Assembly (NCBI GenBank): GCA_002633005.1
Contig: NMRA01000208.1
Location: 597,606 to 661,605 of the forward strand
DNA length: 64,000 nt
Source: Phoronis australis
Taxonomy: Eukaryota; Phoronida; Phoronidae
Direction of reading: 5' to 3'
The position numbers and the translations under genes are program-made. Below the pieces are notes generated by a model. That model saw nothing but the letters and a program-made list of their open reading frames with translations, did not search any database and was not told the DNA's origin. This document shows positions 1 to 13,409 of the stretch, piece after piece. Each line of letters opens with the position of its first letter. Position 1 is the first letter of the stretch.

Positions 1-3000
1 CCGTTGTACTCGGAAAAGACGAAACAAGGTGATGAAGAACTTGGTGCACAGATGGCTGCCATTGATGCCTTGTCTGTTGGTGAGTGGAGATCTTTGTCCA
101 CCTTTTTAGTGCAATTATCTGTCAATAGGTGGCGGTTTCTGTTTTCCTGCTCTTTGCCTTTTGTGGTTTTCTGTATGTGGAGGAATTAATAGATTTGGCT
201 TGCTGGTATTATTTAGAGTGAAGCATCCTGTTTTCTGTGATGACTTATTGAAATCGGTGTTGTCAGTTTAATTTAACCAGTGACATTATGTGGGCGTTAT
301 ATAGCGAGTGCGATTTATAACCTCTATTTGTTGCTTTAGTTTGATTTTAATTGCCAAATGGCAATGTGCTGCTTGTGTTTAACTACATGCATTTAATGTT
401 TTGGATTATTTGTGTTGCAGGAGACGATGATAAACATGAGGTGGAGAGGGAGAGTGGTATAGAAAGTGAGAGTGACTCGGGCAATGAGACAGTCTCATCT
501 GAGAATGTTGACTATCAACGCGGAGCCGGATCTCCGTATAGTGGTCGCGTGGAATTCTCATATGCCTCAGCAGGACGATCAAAACTGGTGGACAGTAAGC
601 CAGATGACGTGCAGAGGATGATAAATAAATTTTCCGTACCACCGCCGCCATTAGTCGATAATGGAGTTGTTAATGCTCCACCGCCACCTATGTTTGAATC
701 CACGGAGTCTACTCCAACAAATGAACGTGAGATTGAGGCTGATGTTGTGTCAGCCCTTACCAGTGATAGTATAACGCCAGTTAATGAAAGTGCAACGGAA
801 TGTCAAGCAGAACTTTTACCACCTCTGCCCAACTTAACAGCATTAGATGTGTTGAATTGTGCAAATCCCAGTGAAGATGAAGTTGATAATACTCAAGTTT
901 ACAATGATGTTCTGCCGCCACCAGTCTTTGAGTCTGAGTCAGCCAACGAGAGTGAGAGTTCGGGTGAAACTGTATTTCAAGCTCCAGACAATTTCATTCA
1001 AAAGGTTCTCTCAGATTCTTTGTCGACCACAGACAGCATACAGAATTCACAACGTTTCGGCTCACTACCAAGACCGAAACGCCCTCCTCCCCTACCTCCC
1101 CCTAGGAGGAGTAGTTTGAGCGATGAAATCCTCGTGCAGAAAGTTGTGACACCGGTTGGAAATCTTACGCCTACTAATGAAGGCCCTGTGACGCTTTCTG
1201 TTTCCAGTTTTAGCAGTTCTGATCAGTCTAGTGCAAACAGTAGTCCGAAGAGATCAAAATCAAAAGACTCTGATGGAACAAAGCGAAAGTCTTGGTATTC
1301 TGCATTGTCTTTAGGAAGGAGTAAAAGTAAATCGTCTTACGACTTTGGGGCTGCACAGGAGGAGTTTGAAACAAACTTTGACGTCGAGAAAGTGGAGACA
1401 CCTGCCAAGGAGGAAGAGGGTGAGAGGCGAGGTCGAGATCGCACCATTAAGAAATCAGAAAGCCTTCGTTCACCTGATAAATCTAGGATGTCGGGGGCAA
1501 AGGAGGCATTTTCAAAATTTCTTAACCTGGCATCGCGTAGACGAACAGGATCTTTGGATCGTTCTAGCTCTAAGTCAAAATCGGACGGGGCATTAGTGAA
1601 TTCACGTTCAAAATCTATGGAGCGTGGTTTGGATACAAATGAGAAGTCGGACTCTGGTACCAAAGTGTCACGCGCGCGTAGTTTTCACATACCAACCCCA
1701 AAGTTTCTGCGTGGACGGTCACCAACCAGATCCAAAGAGCCAGTGTCGTCACCTTCACATTACGACGACCGACTCATCTCACAACCAGTTGTCCATACAT
1801 CCGCCGATATCCATGGCACATTTCCTCGTTTCCGATCCAAAAACAAGGATTCTCCCCTTTCTAGTCACAAACGTATGACCTTTGACCTAAACAACTTTGC
1901 TCAGACTGGTCAGATCGCTGACGCGTACGAGCGTGCAAACTCGGACAACGAGCCCGACCAGATTGCAGAGGATGTCGCTCTTACTGGTCCACGTGACAAT
2001 CACGTTACTACCAAAAAGCACCCAGACTCTGCCGTGTTTCAGACATTTGGCAAGCATGAGGATGATACTGGTGTGACCAGCAAAGTGCAGCGTCACGCGT
2101 CGTTGGGGAGTAAGGACGGTAGCCCTGTGCACGTGAGGCACAGACCAGTGCAGATCACAGGGAGTGTGAGTGGTGTTGCTTCAGCCAGTCCCCAAGGCAA
2201 GTCTCCTACGGTGAGGAGTGCTCTAGCCATGACCAGGACATCACTCAGACCCAACACTCTACCACAGGTAGGCTGATGTGTGCACACTTAGCATTCCATG
2301 TACATTGTGTGGTATGAGGATGTGAGTCCTCATTAGCATTACACGTAGATAGTATGATTGATATGAGCCCAGACTATCGCTTGTCATTTTGAGCTACTGT
2401 CTGTTGTCACGTACCATCTGATGACCTCTAAAGGTATGACAAACTTTTTGCAAGACAATTAGTTATTTGTAAGGAATTTTGTGCTTGATTAAAGGGTTTC
2501 AGGAAGGGGATAGGAATAAACACGTGTATGTATTGAAGTTGGAAAGTATACTTGGTCTACATTTAGTGGCGTTTGTTGCTGGAAATGTCGAGATGTATGA
2601 AGTACACTTCACTCTTAGCATTAATTAAAGTACATTTAATTTATTTTTATATGGAAGAAATTCCAACTCTTCATTATAATTACATTGATTAGTATTAGGA
2701 GTGTTTGACTGTCCTCCATTATAAGATATATTTGCAACTATGAGTTTATTATATTGTATCATTGCAATGGTAGTAACACAGTGATTTGAGGTCTCTCACA
2801 AAAGTACACAGCACCCTTGGCTAGTAAGTATGGCTGGTGTATTGGTACAATAAGGTAAACAATTTCTGTCTGGATATTTTATTGATCTGTTCGTCTTGTG
2901 TTGTTTGCGACCTACTAATTTTAGCGTGGCGCCGTGGTTGTAATTTTTTGTCATCACGTAACTGATAACTGCAATATGTTGGAAATACGGTGAATAATGC

Positions 3001-6000
3001 TATCTTTGCTGCAGAACTGACTCCTGGTGTTGAAATTTTATTGTGATTCTCGCAAAGTGAGAAAAAAATCTTGTTTTTTCCATTTTGCTTTGTTACATTT
3101 CATTCGCATTTTAAAAGGAGTCACTTTGGTGCCGTGATCACGTTCCAGATGAATAGACTAGATCTAGACAATTAATGGGTTTGAGACATGCACATTTGGA
3201 GATTAATAGGGTTGACGGCCGCAGCCAAGACTGAGTTATGATCTGGCTGTATTCTGGCTCACTATTCACAAACAGGTTATGAATTATAACAGTTTAAGAG
3301 TTCAATGGGGTCTTTATTTATTACCGTATAGTTCATGGAGAAATAAATTTTCCATCTGCATACAAGTAAACTGTGAAAATGGGAGCTTTAACTTGAACTT
3401 GCTACGTAAAGGTTGTAATATATCGACTAAAATTGGAATTTAAAAGTTGATACAAAAATTTAGTAGACATCGTCCAATGAAGGTTGTAATCTGTCTACTG
3501 AAATTTGAGTTGAGTAATTAATGCAAATATTTACTAGAGATGATCCGTAAAGTAGTAATAATTATTGAAAATGACTTTTCAATAACAGAATTTTTAAGTT
3601 GCTGTGCGGTATTGGTAAGAAATATTGAATAAAGGTTCATTCATTATGAAACATAATATTAGTAATCTTAGAATGTCTTAATAATGATTGTAAATTAGTA
3701 CTGTAGTAGTGATGTCACATTGATTGAGAAATATTGAAACATTTAAAAGATAGTAATTATAGTATTAGTTATACTGCTGTTTAGTACAGTGTTACTACCA
3801 TTGTGTCTATAATGTTCTGTACAGTTTATTGTACCATTCACTATGGTCCTGCTAGCATGATGTTAGGACTATGTCACCTGAACATATCAACACCAATACC
3901 TTGTTTGTTTATTTACGCTTAGCAGAGGTGCATGTGTGCTTTAAAGTCAATGTCCGTTTGTCCCGCCTTGTTTATCCACACCTGAGAGCAGTTCAGGGTG
4001 GCTAAAAGGTTAATTGGACAATATTTGTCTCCGGCATTCAGTAAAGTGCTCCACTATGACTGATGGGTTGTTTATTACGTCTTTAAAAAGCATAAAACGT
4101 GAATCTTGCCAATATACCGCCGTTATTCCTCCTGGGAACCGTTAAAACAATCAGGGATGGGTTCTTTATTGTCTTAATAAATAAAATCTTAGCGCGGTGT
4201 CTAGGACAGCACCGTGGGAATGCTGAGGAAACGCAGTAAACACGATGGTGTGCAGACGCAATAGCACAGCAACTGCCTAGCTGCAAGAAAATAACATTTG
4301 TTAGTGGATTGAAAATGGGTGGATACCATGATTTGCCATTTTTTGTTTTGCAGTGATTCATTCAAATAAACATGCATTGGAGTTGAAGGGAATTGTTTAT
4401 GAAATGTTTGCCCTTGGTGTTAATGGCATTTCAGTTGAAAATTGAGCGGCGCTATTTTTTGTGATTTAGTTGATCAGCGTTCTTAGCCAGGCATGATAAA
4501 GCATTGTCTCTTGTAAAATAAATTTGTAAGAGTAGTCACTGTTCTGGTACTCTGTATTTAGTGAAGTGGGAAGAGGTTCAAAAAGGGGAAATTAGACTAA
4601 TTTCTCTATGTTGATGTCTCGCTTATTTAAAAAAAAAGATAATTGCCAAAATAACCCTATTGTTCTCAGTGTCCACAACTTTTTAATATATTGTTGTGTG
4701 TTAGCTTGAGTGTAAAACTTGAAAATGGTAAAGCATTTGTCCTCCATATTGTTTACCAAACAGGTTAAGATTTAATAATACGCCGTTAATGTGTTTAAAG
4801 TTTGTAGTAAGTTATTTGGTCTAATACATGTATTAGACTATGACGTGGAATGGCACAGGGAAATATCCGGTTGAACTAGGAATTTTGTGATGGTCTTAAG
4901 TCATCAACAAAAACGTTTTAACCTTGCTATAATAACGGCTTGTACAAAATAATGCACTTTTGTGTAATATGTTTATACGGATGCTTAATACGTCCAAACA
5001 TACACACAGTCAACAATGTGAATATTGATTTCATCGCGAATTAATTTTAAGGCTTCTTTATATCAGAACAATTATGTACTAAAGCATAATTTGGCAGTTG
5101 CCATGGAAACAGAGTTGTAGCATTGGTTGCAATAATCTGTTCTTAATGAAACATCACAATGGCATTATGCTTTTGTTTTTCATTTTGTAGAAGAATGACG
5201 CCATGAAGAAGTCGGGACCCCTAAAGGCAATGCCCCTCCCTCAGGCGTCAATTAAAGGGCTTGAGTCCTCTGCCAAGTCCGGCCCACTCAAGGCTCCGCC
5301 TTCTCCTGTACCTTCGACTGCAGAAGAGGCCATGCCTGTCAAACCTCCTCGTATAAAGTCACCCAAGCCTAGATCGCAAGACCCTCCTGATGTTCCTAAG
5401 CAACCAGAACCACTTGTAGTTTCTTCCGACATCGAGGCACCTAAGCAGACAGTAAAGATAAAGCCAGTTCCACCAGAGCGCAAGCGTTCGCCGATGGTGA
5501 TCAATGCTTCGTCTGTTGTGAAGTCAACAGATGGCGCTGTGTCACCACCTATTTCCCCGAGTCGTTCTGCTCCTCCCACACCAAAGAAGAGATCACCTGT
5601 TCCTTCCCAGAATGCATCGCATCACATCCGCCAACCCTCTCCACCACCTGGGCAGCTATCTCCTAGGCAACCTAGCTCAATATCCAGCCAACCCACATCC
5701 CCAACCAGACAGTCTCCAAAGCCGAGGTATAGTAGGCCAGCCCCAGAGCCTCCAAAACTGAAGAGTCGTGTAGCTGATAAAGACAGTGGGATTAGTAGCA
5801 ACCTTACTTCTATTGACAGTGGGAGTGGAAATAACCAAGAGACCAGTGATACTCCCACTCTCCTGTCCATGGAGGTACAATCTGATGTCACCACCAGTAG
5901 TCCAATGGACAGTGTGTTTAACAGTTCTTGTGAGACTGTCATCAGTGTTGGGGGGGATGTAGTGAATGTGACACCTAAAGAGGTGGCAGAGTATGCCTAC

Positions 6001-6483
6001 ACTGGGGAGCAATCATTCCACCGTGCTGATCAGGACATTGACTCTCTCATTGCTCATCTCAACTGCCATACTAGCCAACTGTCGGCAACCTGCAGTCCTA
6101 TGAAGTTCAAGCAGAGGAAGGATCTGCTCGTGTTCCAGTCCCGAGCGTTTGTCACTGACTCAAAATTGCTGGTGAGCAGCGCGACGCAGACTCGTGAGAA
6201 ACTCATCATTCGACTCAACAACAGTATGCACACTTTGGCTAAGATCATCACGCACACAGAGAGTGTATTGGACGTACTGGTCACAGTTGACCGAGCAACA
6301 CATCTAAGGGATTGTGTGACCAAAATGTGTGAGTGTTACCGCACCACACTCAACGCGGCATTAAGGGCTGCTGGAAAGCCCCTGGCGCATGCTGATATGA
6401 AATCGTTGATGAAGCAGGCGACGAGCTTGGCAAGTATGCTCAGTGCTCTGATGAAGACGCTCAAAAGTCTTGAGAATGGCTGA
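1..6483 (+). CDS. Proline/serine-rich scaffold protein, 3' part of gene (FRMPD-like?)
   Basis: Three exons join in frame: 1-79 (donor GTGAGT), 421-2267 (acceptor TTGCAG, donor GTAGGC) and 5191-6483 (acceptor TTTGTAG, stop TGA). They give 1072 visible residues; the 5' end lies before the window. The middle exon is low-complexity: acidic/serine stretches, proline clusters such as KRPPPLPPPRRSSL (about 1075-1117, an SH3/EVH1-type ligand) and many basic RSKSK patches. The last exon repeats SGPLKA twice near its start and is again proline-rich. It then ends in about 120 residues (about 6100-6480) that look folded and helical, beginning FKQRKDLLVFQSR and ending MLSALMKTLKSLENG. No kinase, PDZ or FERM domain is visible; these could lie upstream. 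I weakly favour the C-terminal half of a FERM/PDZ scaffold (FRMPD1/3/4 type); a CAS/FAT-like helical bundle is the alternative. The gene structure is secure, the name is not. Confidence 0.5.
2268..5190 (+). other. Intron of the scaffold gene
   Basis: This 2.9 kb intron lies between coding exons 421-2267 and 5191-6483, and the phase across it is 0/0. It is AT-rich. I see no second gene, no long repeat and no recognisable mobile element in it. The open frames it contains are short and lack splice logic or family resemblance. Confidence 0.8.
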
Positions 6484-8290
6484 GTTTGTAAATCAGCCAG
6501 TCTTGTGTGGCGATGTCTTCAGCTTGGATAAATTGGTCCCAGTATACAGCTCAAAACGTGCAATGTCATTTGATATTGGATGAATATTACATGGCCTGTA
6601 CAACTCAATTCATTCAGTCTCAGACTTAATTCAGGCCACCTGAATTCTTCCCCACAGTGAACAATTTAAGGTTCATTCCAGCTCAACAGTGAGTGAATTT
6701 GTTTCTGCTCACAGTTTCAGTGTTCGTAGCGTATGTTCACGCACATGTTTGGTCCATCCTGCTGTGGAGAGTATGTTAACATCTTCACATGGTGACAAAA
6801 TTTAGTCCATGATGGTGCTTTTATTGCAATACCAGGTCATGTCACCATTGGGGTCCATTTGTGGCCGAATAAATCTTACCAAGAGTATAATGTGGCCTAT
6901 TGGGGTTAATAACCTAATATCTGACTGGCTAGGTCATGTACCTTTGGACTGGGTATAGGACAGTTTGAAGGCTAAAGCACTAGAGTATGGGTCATCCCCC
7001 TCACTAGACAATGGGTCTCCCCCCACTAGAGGATGGGTCACCCCCCCATTCAAATTTAGTTGAATGCAGATATATTTATGTGCATGCTCTACTTATGAAT
7101 TGGAAAATATTAAAATGTTCTTAACCATAGCAAAACTATTTTCTTAGTAACCGATTTAGGATGTGGTTTTCTGTGGAAAATAACTCTGTTCTTTGAAACT
7201 TGAGTTTTGATTGAAGAAAATTTCTATTTTCAATATATGAAATTGAGTCATCCGCTTCACTGTTCAGTGCTTGTTGGGGTTATTCAAGTTTTAAGACCAT
7301 TTTAAAGAATAATATGTGAATTATTTGTACTTAAATTTCCCAGTCATATTAAAAGTCTAAATTTGTTTTAAATGGCTGTCGTTGCACTAGATATTGTCAA
7401 ATAATTGTGACATTTAGTGGGACTGACCACATAGTTATGGTCCTTATAGTGGGCGGGGCTTAACACCTGCTGGGTAAATCTTTCATTTTTTAGATTTACT
7501 TACTACCTTTTATATACCATTTCAGTTGTAAAGGTTTTACTAATCTGGTTTTTGACACACTTTTAGTGAATAAAATTTTATGTGAAACCATTTCCTGTTG
7601 GAGTTAGCGTTGACTCTCCTGTTTATTGTTGAAAGGTGAATCTCAATTCAATTCTTTGTCATAATCTGAAAGCTGCAGTAACATTGTACTAGTATTTCTT
7701 GGTTAACCATTCTTTGTTCCAAGCTTTTGAGATGGTTTGCTTTAAGGGATTACTCCTATAGTTGGTACCAAATGTGATAGGAAACCACTATTTTATTGTC
7801 CGAAGTACGGACAGTTTTTGTCTAAGGGATTATCTGATATATTGCTTGTAACTTAATTGTCTTTATAACTGGTGATGTTGGGATCTTGTATTTACTTTTA
7901 TCATTTAAATAGTGCTCTTGCAATATTTTCTCTCATTGTGTGCGATGGAATAGCATGATTTGGACATTGTGTGAGATCAAGTGTTATAAATAGTGTATAG
8001 TAAAAAGAGAAACAGCATTGATATGTTTTATATCAGACTTGAATTTATACTAATTGACTGACTGTGAAGGAATGTAGACTATAAATTTTAATTTTGCTCA
8101 TGGCTGTAGGAAGTCTTTTTTGTTCTTGTTAGTATTGATTGTGATCCCCCTGTTGGCAGTATTAGTTATCTTCCTTTAGTATTCTAGTTTCAGGTGACAG
8201 TTTACTTGTCTGTGTTCATTCCCTTATTTATGTATTAACTGTACAATAAACTGTTAACTTTTTACGAAATGAGTGTTGAGTTTTGAAAAA
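6484..8290 (+). other. Probable 3'UTR of the scaffold gene
   Basis: Noncoding sequence follows the stop at 6481-6483. AATAAA hexamers occur at 6868-6873, near 7568 and at 8245-8250. The last is followed by a T-rich stretch and is the most natural distal poly(A) site, but which site is used cannot be told from sequence. A small GC-rich tandem repeat (about 6979-7048) lies inside. Confidence 0.5.
6979..7048. repeat. Short tandem repeat in 3'UTR
   Basis: Three imperfect units of about 22-25 bp have the pattern CACTAGA-AATGGGTC followed by a C-run. They lie in the presumed 3'UTR of the scaffold gene. The C-runs lengthen from unit to unit. Confidence 0.6.
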
Positions 8291-11200
8291 AGCATGATTT
8301 ATAAGCTGCGTTTACAAATTGCACTCCACTCATTAGTGTCACTGCACACAGCACATTACAATACCTTTTGTGTTTCTAATGCAATAAACCTAATCTGGTG
8401 GAAATAATTACAGGTGTATTATCTTCTAACAAAGATGCACACGCTCCATTAATTCGGCCATGTCTATAAATAGACTTAGCTTGCTCCTTGCTTGGGGCGT
8501 AGCCAGAGTTGCACCCCTAGCCCAGTCTTTGTGTAGCAAAGTTTGTAATCACTGTGCCCGTGGCACGAATGTGTAATAGATCACCCGATCACCTGTAAAA
8601 GCCCGCATGTGTTGCTGAAACGTTGGCACTGAATTTTCAAATTCTTTATTTTCTTTTTTTCACAGTGTTACGATCGACAGGCGAGAATTATAATTCTTAA
8701 AGTTACATTTCGCCCCATTAGACTTTTGCTCCCATGATAAAATTGATTTCGTAAATCCTTACCTTCCATTACCAGTTACTTTAATTGAGTCGAGGCAATG
8801 CCCACTACGAATCATTTTCGAATTCGTAATTTTAGGGTTGGCCATTCTGACGTTCTTTTTAGCGAGCTACAAACAGGGCAAAATACACCATTAATTTTCA
8901 AATGGAGCGTGCATACTGATTTGTGAACAATAGTTTTGGATGGCGTTTTCCTTCGGAGCGATTTAAGGTAAAACACAGGTGTTGCGATCTTTACCTTTTT
9001 AAAACTCCACAACAAATCTGCCCACTAGCCATTTTGTTGGTACGTCTAGATCCAAAGTTATAAGAGCATGAGACACACAGCTATACCAAATTTTCTAAAT
9101 ACAGTTGTTTGCAAACATAATATATCGCACAGTTGTTTGTATTATATCGAGGAAAGAATCACGCTTCGGAAATTATTGTGGTCACGTACTCCTTTTGCAA
9201 GACATGTCGATATCTCGCGAAGTCTATCGAGTTCTTGCTTTTTGGCTTACAAGAAACTAGGTCTGGGTAGCGCACTTACGGCCGGTCTTCGAACTAATTA
9301 TTTCTCAAATATCGTCTCCAGTTATCTAAATGGTTGAAAATCCCGGCGTTATCCTTCGGTTCAAGGCGCAGTCACACTGCAAGTAAATGGACGCGTACGT
9401 AATTTCGTTCTCAAACTATTGACAAAAATGCTCACGTTCACTTTTCAGTTGCTATGTCGTGTTGTATCTTTGGACACTAGGAAGACACACCTAATCCATA
9501 GGTTCATCCATTTCAAGTTATGGTATCCATTTAGTATATCTGAGATTTAAGGCAATCCTATATAAGTATTTTAAAGCCCGGGTACTGAGCGCAGCTTGAG
9601 CGGGTAAAAATAAACATGTCTCACGCCGGGGTATTGACGTCAGCAAGACGTTGTGATGGTTGTTTTTTGTTTCCATTTCCTTCATGTTTTTAAAGGACTT
9701 TTTTATTTTTTTTAATTCAAATTCTTACTTCACTATTCATGTACATATACACGTACAAACATACATACACCCATTTCTCTTAAGTTTTATTTTTCTACGG
9801 ATCTGTCACAATAGTGTTTTGGACAACTAGTGATTTCAACTGACTTCCACACGACTATTTAGCAACTTAATTATAGGCCTACGTTGAAAAGAGACAAAAT
9901 CAGTCTTATTGTTTAGTGTTGCCTATAAACGTCAAGTAAAGTTTTAAACACAATCTCGTCTAAAAGACAAATTTAAAAAAGTTAAAGTCCACGTTACCCC
10001 CCAAGCACTAAGGCGGATACAAAATAGCTAAATCAATCACCTGGTGAAGCTGTGGCTGCAATTTTAGAGCCACGCGCGGCCGTAAGGTGGAAAGGTCAAC
10101 TGTCGTCAAATTTACACTGGGAATGTATGGCATAGACATATGGTATGGATATTCTTTCGGCCACTGCATAGTTACAACAAGCATTTCTTTCTTTCATGTT
10201 ATTGAAAATATCCCGGCGCATACATTGATCTCACCGTGTAAACTTTGTTCATGTTGACAGCCCGTTTCTGCAGTTTAAAGTATCTGTAAAACCGTATTCG
10301 AAAAAAGTTCAACTTTTCATTTAGCCCATCCAGCGTTAGGCCTATGGTGTTGGTCTCAATTTGTTGCTTACTCAGATAAGAAGTGATGTTTGGTGTGCAA
10401 GTTCGTTATTGCTCAATATCGTGCTTGCACGCCGGTGACAAGTCAACTTGTACATCCTCGTCTCGAGCAACGAACTGTCAGCTCTTTCCAAGTTCAGAAA
10501 CCACGTCCATTTTGACTATGGAACAATTTGAGACCAATCGTATAAATGTAAGTTGTCTAAATCAAAGGTTGTTTTTAGTGCGACAGAAGATGGATTCACG
10601 TGTTCTTCAATCGTTTACGATGAACACATATGACGTAGTAGGCTAGATGCAAGCATTGATGAGGCTAGGCTTTTGGCGTACCCCTACTCATATGAATCGA
10701 ATTCAAGATTACAGTTTCTTAGGCGCCTGCTTAATAGTTATGAAAAATAAGCAGACTGGCCATAGGTGTGTCTCTTAGACTAACGTAAATGTGGTGTGCA
10801 AAAGTTCAAAGTATTTTTTTTTTCTTATGAGAAGTTCATATTGAATCTATTGCCGGAAAAAGGATAAGAGGTAGCCTAGTAGTACGCTGCTGAAACTCCA
10901 AACTCATTAGTTGTTGGCTTTTCATTTTCGTGATGGGTCCCAGGTTACGATCACGAAAATGTTCAGTGAAAATCTTGTTCTCGTGTAGCGCGTGCAAAGC
11001 ACAAAGTAGGCCAAGAAACATGCGTCTAAAGTCTCGGCATAGAATAAAAATGAGCGATGAGCCGTGGAGACAGTCATCGGCAGAAAGCAGTCTTGTTTTC
11101 TAGTTACCCTAGTACAGATCTCCCAGGAAGTGGTTTGATAAATTATTATGCGGTCCATGAGCGTCCGGGCCTTGAGTTAATAAAAAATCGCTCTTTTCTA

Positions 11201-12249
11201 AAAAAAAAAATGTTCACTGAAGCGTATTTGTTCATGCCCAATATTGACGTTACCTTGGCACAAGATACCGACAGTTCAGCACCGACAATTTCTTGTACAA
11301 ATAAAAACTATCCAGCCATAATGTATAAAATGTTGAATCCACCAGTTTTGCCAGGAACTGTATATTCAGCTATGATTAGCTGGAGTGGTTGTCTTTAAAG
11401 TTGTTACCCGCACCGTGCCTTTCTATTGCCGATGAAGTGTAGGTTGGCCATTCTTGACTTCATGCCAAAGGTTGAAGTAGTCCGATTCTCCGCGGTATGT
11501 TGCCGAATGGTCCAGTGTATGAAATTCCACGCACAACATGCTAAGATGACAGCCATAGTCTCAAAATTCAAGTGAACGATTTATGAACACCGTTGAAATA
11601 ATTTGACAATGCTGACTGAGGGTTCAGAGTCGTCAACACTAAAGTACAGTCAGTGTTATGTATGCATGTGTGTGCGTGTGTAAACTGAAACGGACTGGTA
11701 ATCGAATGGGTAGCGAACAGGAAAGATAGATTTCAATAACCATATTCAGTTTCAATGTAAAGCGTAGAAAAATATGTTTATAAATAAAACAAGCTTTTTT
11801 AGTTACGACATGTTACGATGTACTCACACACATCATCAGCAGGAAAACATAGGCCATCTAATGAACAATGACCAGTGTTCATGAACAGGAGTGAACTAGA
11901 TGCACTGCTGCGCAGTAACAACACAAGACCAGTTAGCATTTTGCCAGTAATGTTGTTACTATGCAGCTGTGCATCCAATCAATTTCTGTACATGTGCACT
12001 GGTTAGGTGCTAATGTTTTCCTGATAATCATGTGAGTGAGTACATTGAAACATGTCGAAACTTAGATATCTAGTTTTATTCATTAACATTGGGACAAACC
12101 TGTCTTCACTGAGACCATAGAAAAAAATAAGAACTGCTTCTGGCACTTCCGGTCACTTTTGGTTTCGTAAGGACCACCAGCCTAGTCGCATGCAAGAAGA
12201 ATCACGCGGTTCTCTGCTCTTATTTACATATTTCAAAAAGACTTAAGCT
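8291..12249. other. Intergenic region, nothing recognised
   Basis: Apparent intergenic DNA lies between the scaffold gene and the FAM181-like gene. Open frames of 60-113 codons occur, for example around 9068-9337, 10383-10646 and 11057-11398. None has a family signature or convincing splice sites, so I treat them as chance. A CRE-like TGACGTCA occurs near 9636. No RNA gene or long repeat was seen. Confidence 0.6.
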
Positions 12250-12269
12250 ATGACAATGTGAAAAGAATG

Positions 12270-12275
12270 TTTATT
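12270..12275 (-). terminator. Poly(A) signal of FAM181-like gene
   Basis: On the minus strand this reads AATAAA, about 55 nt after the stop codon of the FAM181-like reading frame. It predicts a very short 3'UTR with cleavage near 12250. This is a canonical hexamer at a plausible distance. Confidence 0.55.
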
Positions 12276-12329
12276 AAATTCAGTTAAAATATCTCTACAC
12301 GCGCAATGAAGTTTCGTGTCTCTTTTTCA

Positions 12330-13409
12330 TTACAAACATGTGTACTGTTGAGAGATTGTGTTAGTCCACATTGATCCGTTTTCGGCTATATTAGAAAATG
12401 CCTGAGGAAATGCTGGTAATGCAGTCAGATTCATCTGGTTGGACAGACCATCGAAATTTGCCAGCAAATCATTATTCCCTACGCAGGCACTGGTTGTATT
12501 ACAGCACAAAGTTTCAGGGCACGGAATTCCTGATATCATCGGTTCGAGCGAAAGTTCTTGTGATTTGTAAAAGTCGTCAGCTAGAGTCAAATTAGCAACA
12601 GGCGCAATGTTATTGTTGATGCTTGACCAGCCAATGGCGTCCATACTTAATGATGTGGACACAAGCTCAGCTTGAGACGTGAACGGACTACAGGACCCTG
12701 AGCTGTGACTTGAAACAATGCTTTCAGGCGAGTCGCAGAGCGACCTTGGACCTTCGGCATTCCACGCTTCCGAAAGTATATCATTCAGGTCCTGTTGACA
12801 TGATGAGATGAGCTCTGTTCCTGCATTGTCAAACAGTTCGTCGATGGGGTCCAGTATGTAATTAAGGGACGTCATGTGAGCACAGCTTCCAGCCTGCATT
12901 TCATTGTCGACCTGTGCAGTCAAGTCGGAAAAGAAATCTTTACAAAACGAGGCTGGCTGAGGCATCTTTTTACATTTACTCACAGGCTCCTTAAAGAATG
13001 ACGCTGGAAGATTTCTTCTTCTAAACGGAACTTTTGAACCAGGTCCGCTTCGAGGTGTCGGGTCGGCACAACAGCGTTCATGCAATGTCCTTGGGTCAAA
13101 AAGAGCCTGTAAGGACTTATGTTGCAAGCCAGCTTGTGACGTCTCCTTACGATGTGACTTGCCACCGGACATGAAGGAATCAGACATTTTAAAATCTTGA
13201 CACGTCTTGCTAGAGCCGTTGCAGCGTTTCAGTTGTTTCTGTAGGTACTTTCGATGGTTGACCCTGCGCTTCGACTTGACGGGTTTGTCCAAAGCAATCT
13301 TAATGTTGCTGGACGCCATATCAACGAAACTAAGCAGGTTCGATGTTGTCTCATCACTTGGTGGTTTGTCATGGAGTTTAGTCAACTGGTATTGAAGCAG
13401 TGCCGTCAT
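12330..13409 (-). CDS. FAM181-family protein, TEAD-binding type
   Basis: A single-exon reading frame of 359 aa. It shows the family hallmarks in order: an N-terminal [20 protein letters not shown] segment (residues 23-42); a basic block [19 protein letters not shown] (45-63); KSLQALFDP (98-106); and [15 protein letters not shown] (128-142). All four match my recollection of vertebrate FAM181A/B. The last motif is the omega-loop that YAP and FAM181 proteins use to bind TEAD transcription factors, with the R-x-x-x-LP-x-SFF core intact. The rest is acidic, serine-rich and probably disordered. No membrane segment or signal peptide is seen. The ATG at 13409 is preceded by a TATA-like box and gives the full conserved N-terminus. 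I cannot say whether it is orthologous to FAM181A, to FAM181B, or ancestral to both. The role as a nuclear TEAD ligand is inferred from the family. Confidence 0.88.
   Translation of the reverse strand: MTALLQYQLTKLHDKPPSDETTSNLLSFVDMASSNIKIALDKPVKSKRRVNHRKYLQKQLKRCNGSSKTCQDFKMSDSFMSGGKSHRKETSQAGLQHKSLQALFDPRTLHERCCADPTPRSGPGSKVPFRRRNLPASFFKEPVSKCKKMPQPASFCKDFFSDLTAQVDNEMQAGSCAHMTSLNYILDPIDELFDNAGTELISSCQQDLNDILSEAWNAEGPRSLCDSPESIVSSHSSGSCSPFTSQAELVSTSLSMDAIGWSSINNNIAPVANLTLADDFYKSQELSLEPMISGIPCPETLCCNTTSACVGNNDLLANFDGLSNQMNLTALPAFPQAFSNIAENGSMWTNTISQQYTCL

Noticed and set aside
351-420. Start of the scaffold protein at the ATG at 351
   Set aside because: This stretch lies before a TTGCAG acceptor at 415-420, and the exon ending at 79 joins 421 in phase.
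9632-9645. CRE-like TGACGTCA (also near 18574)
   Set aside because: An isolated 8-mer far from any recognised promoter is expected by chance in 64 kb.
9068-11398. Several 60-113 codon frames between the scaffold and FAM181-like genes
   Set aside because: Composition and motifs look random; none shows domain features or conserved-looking blocks.
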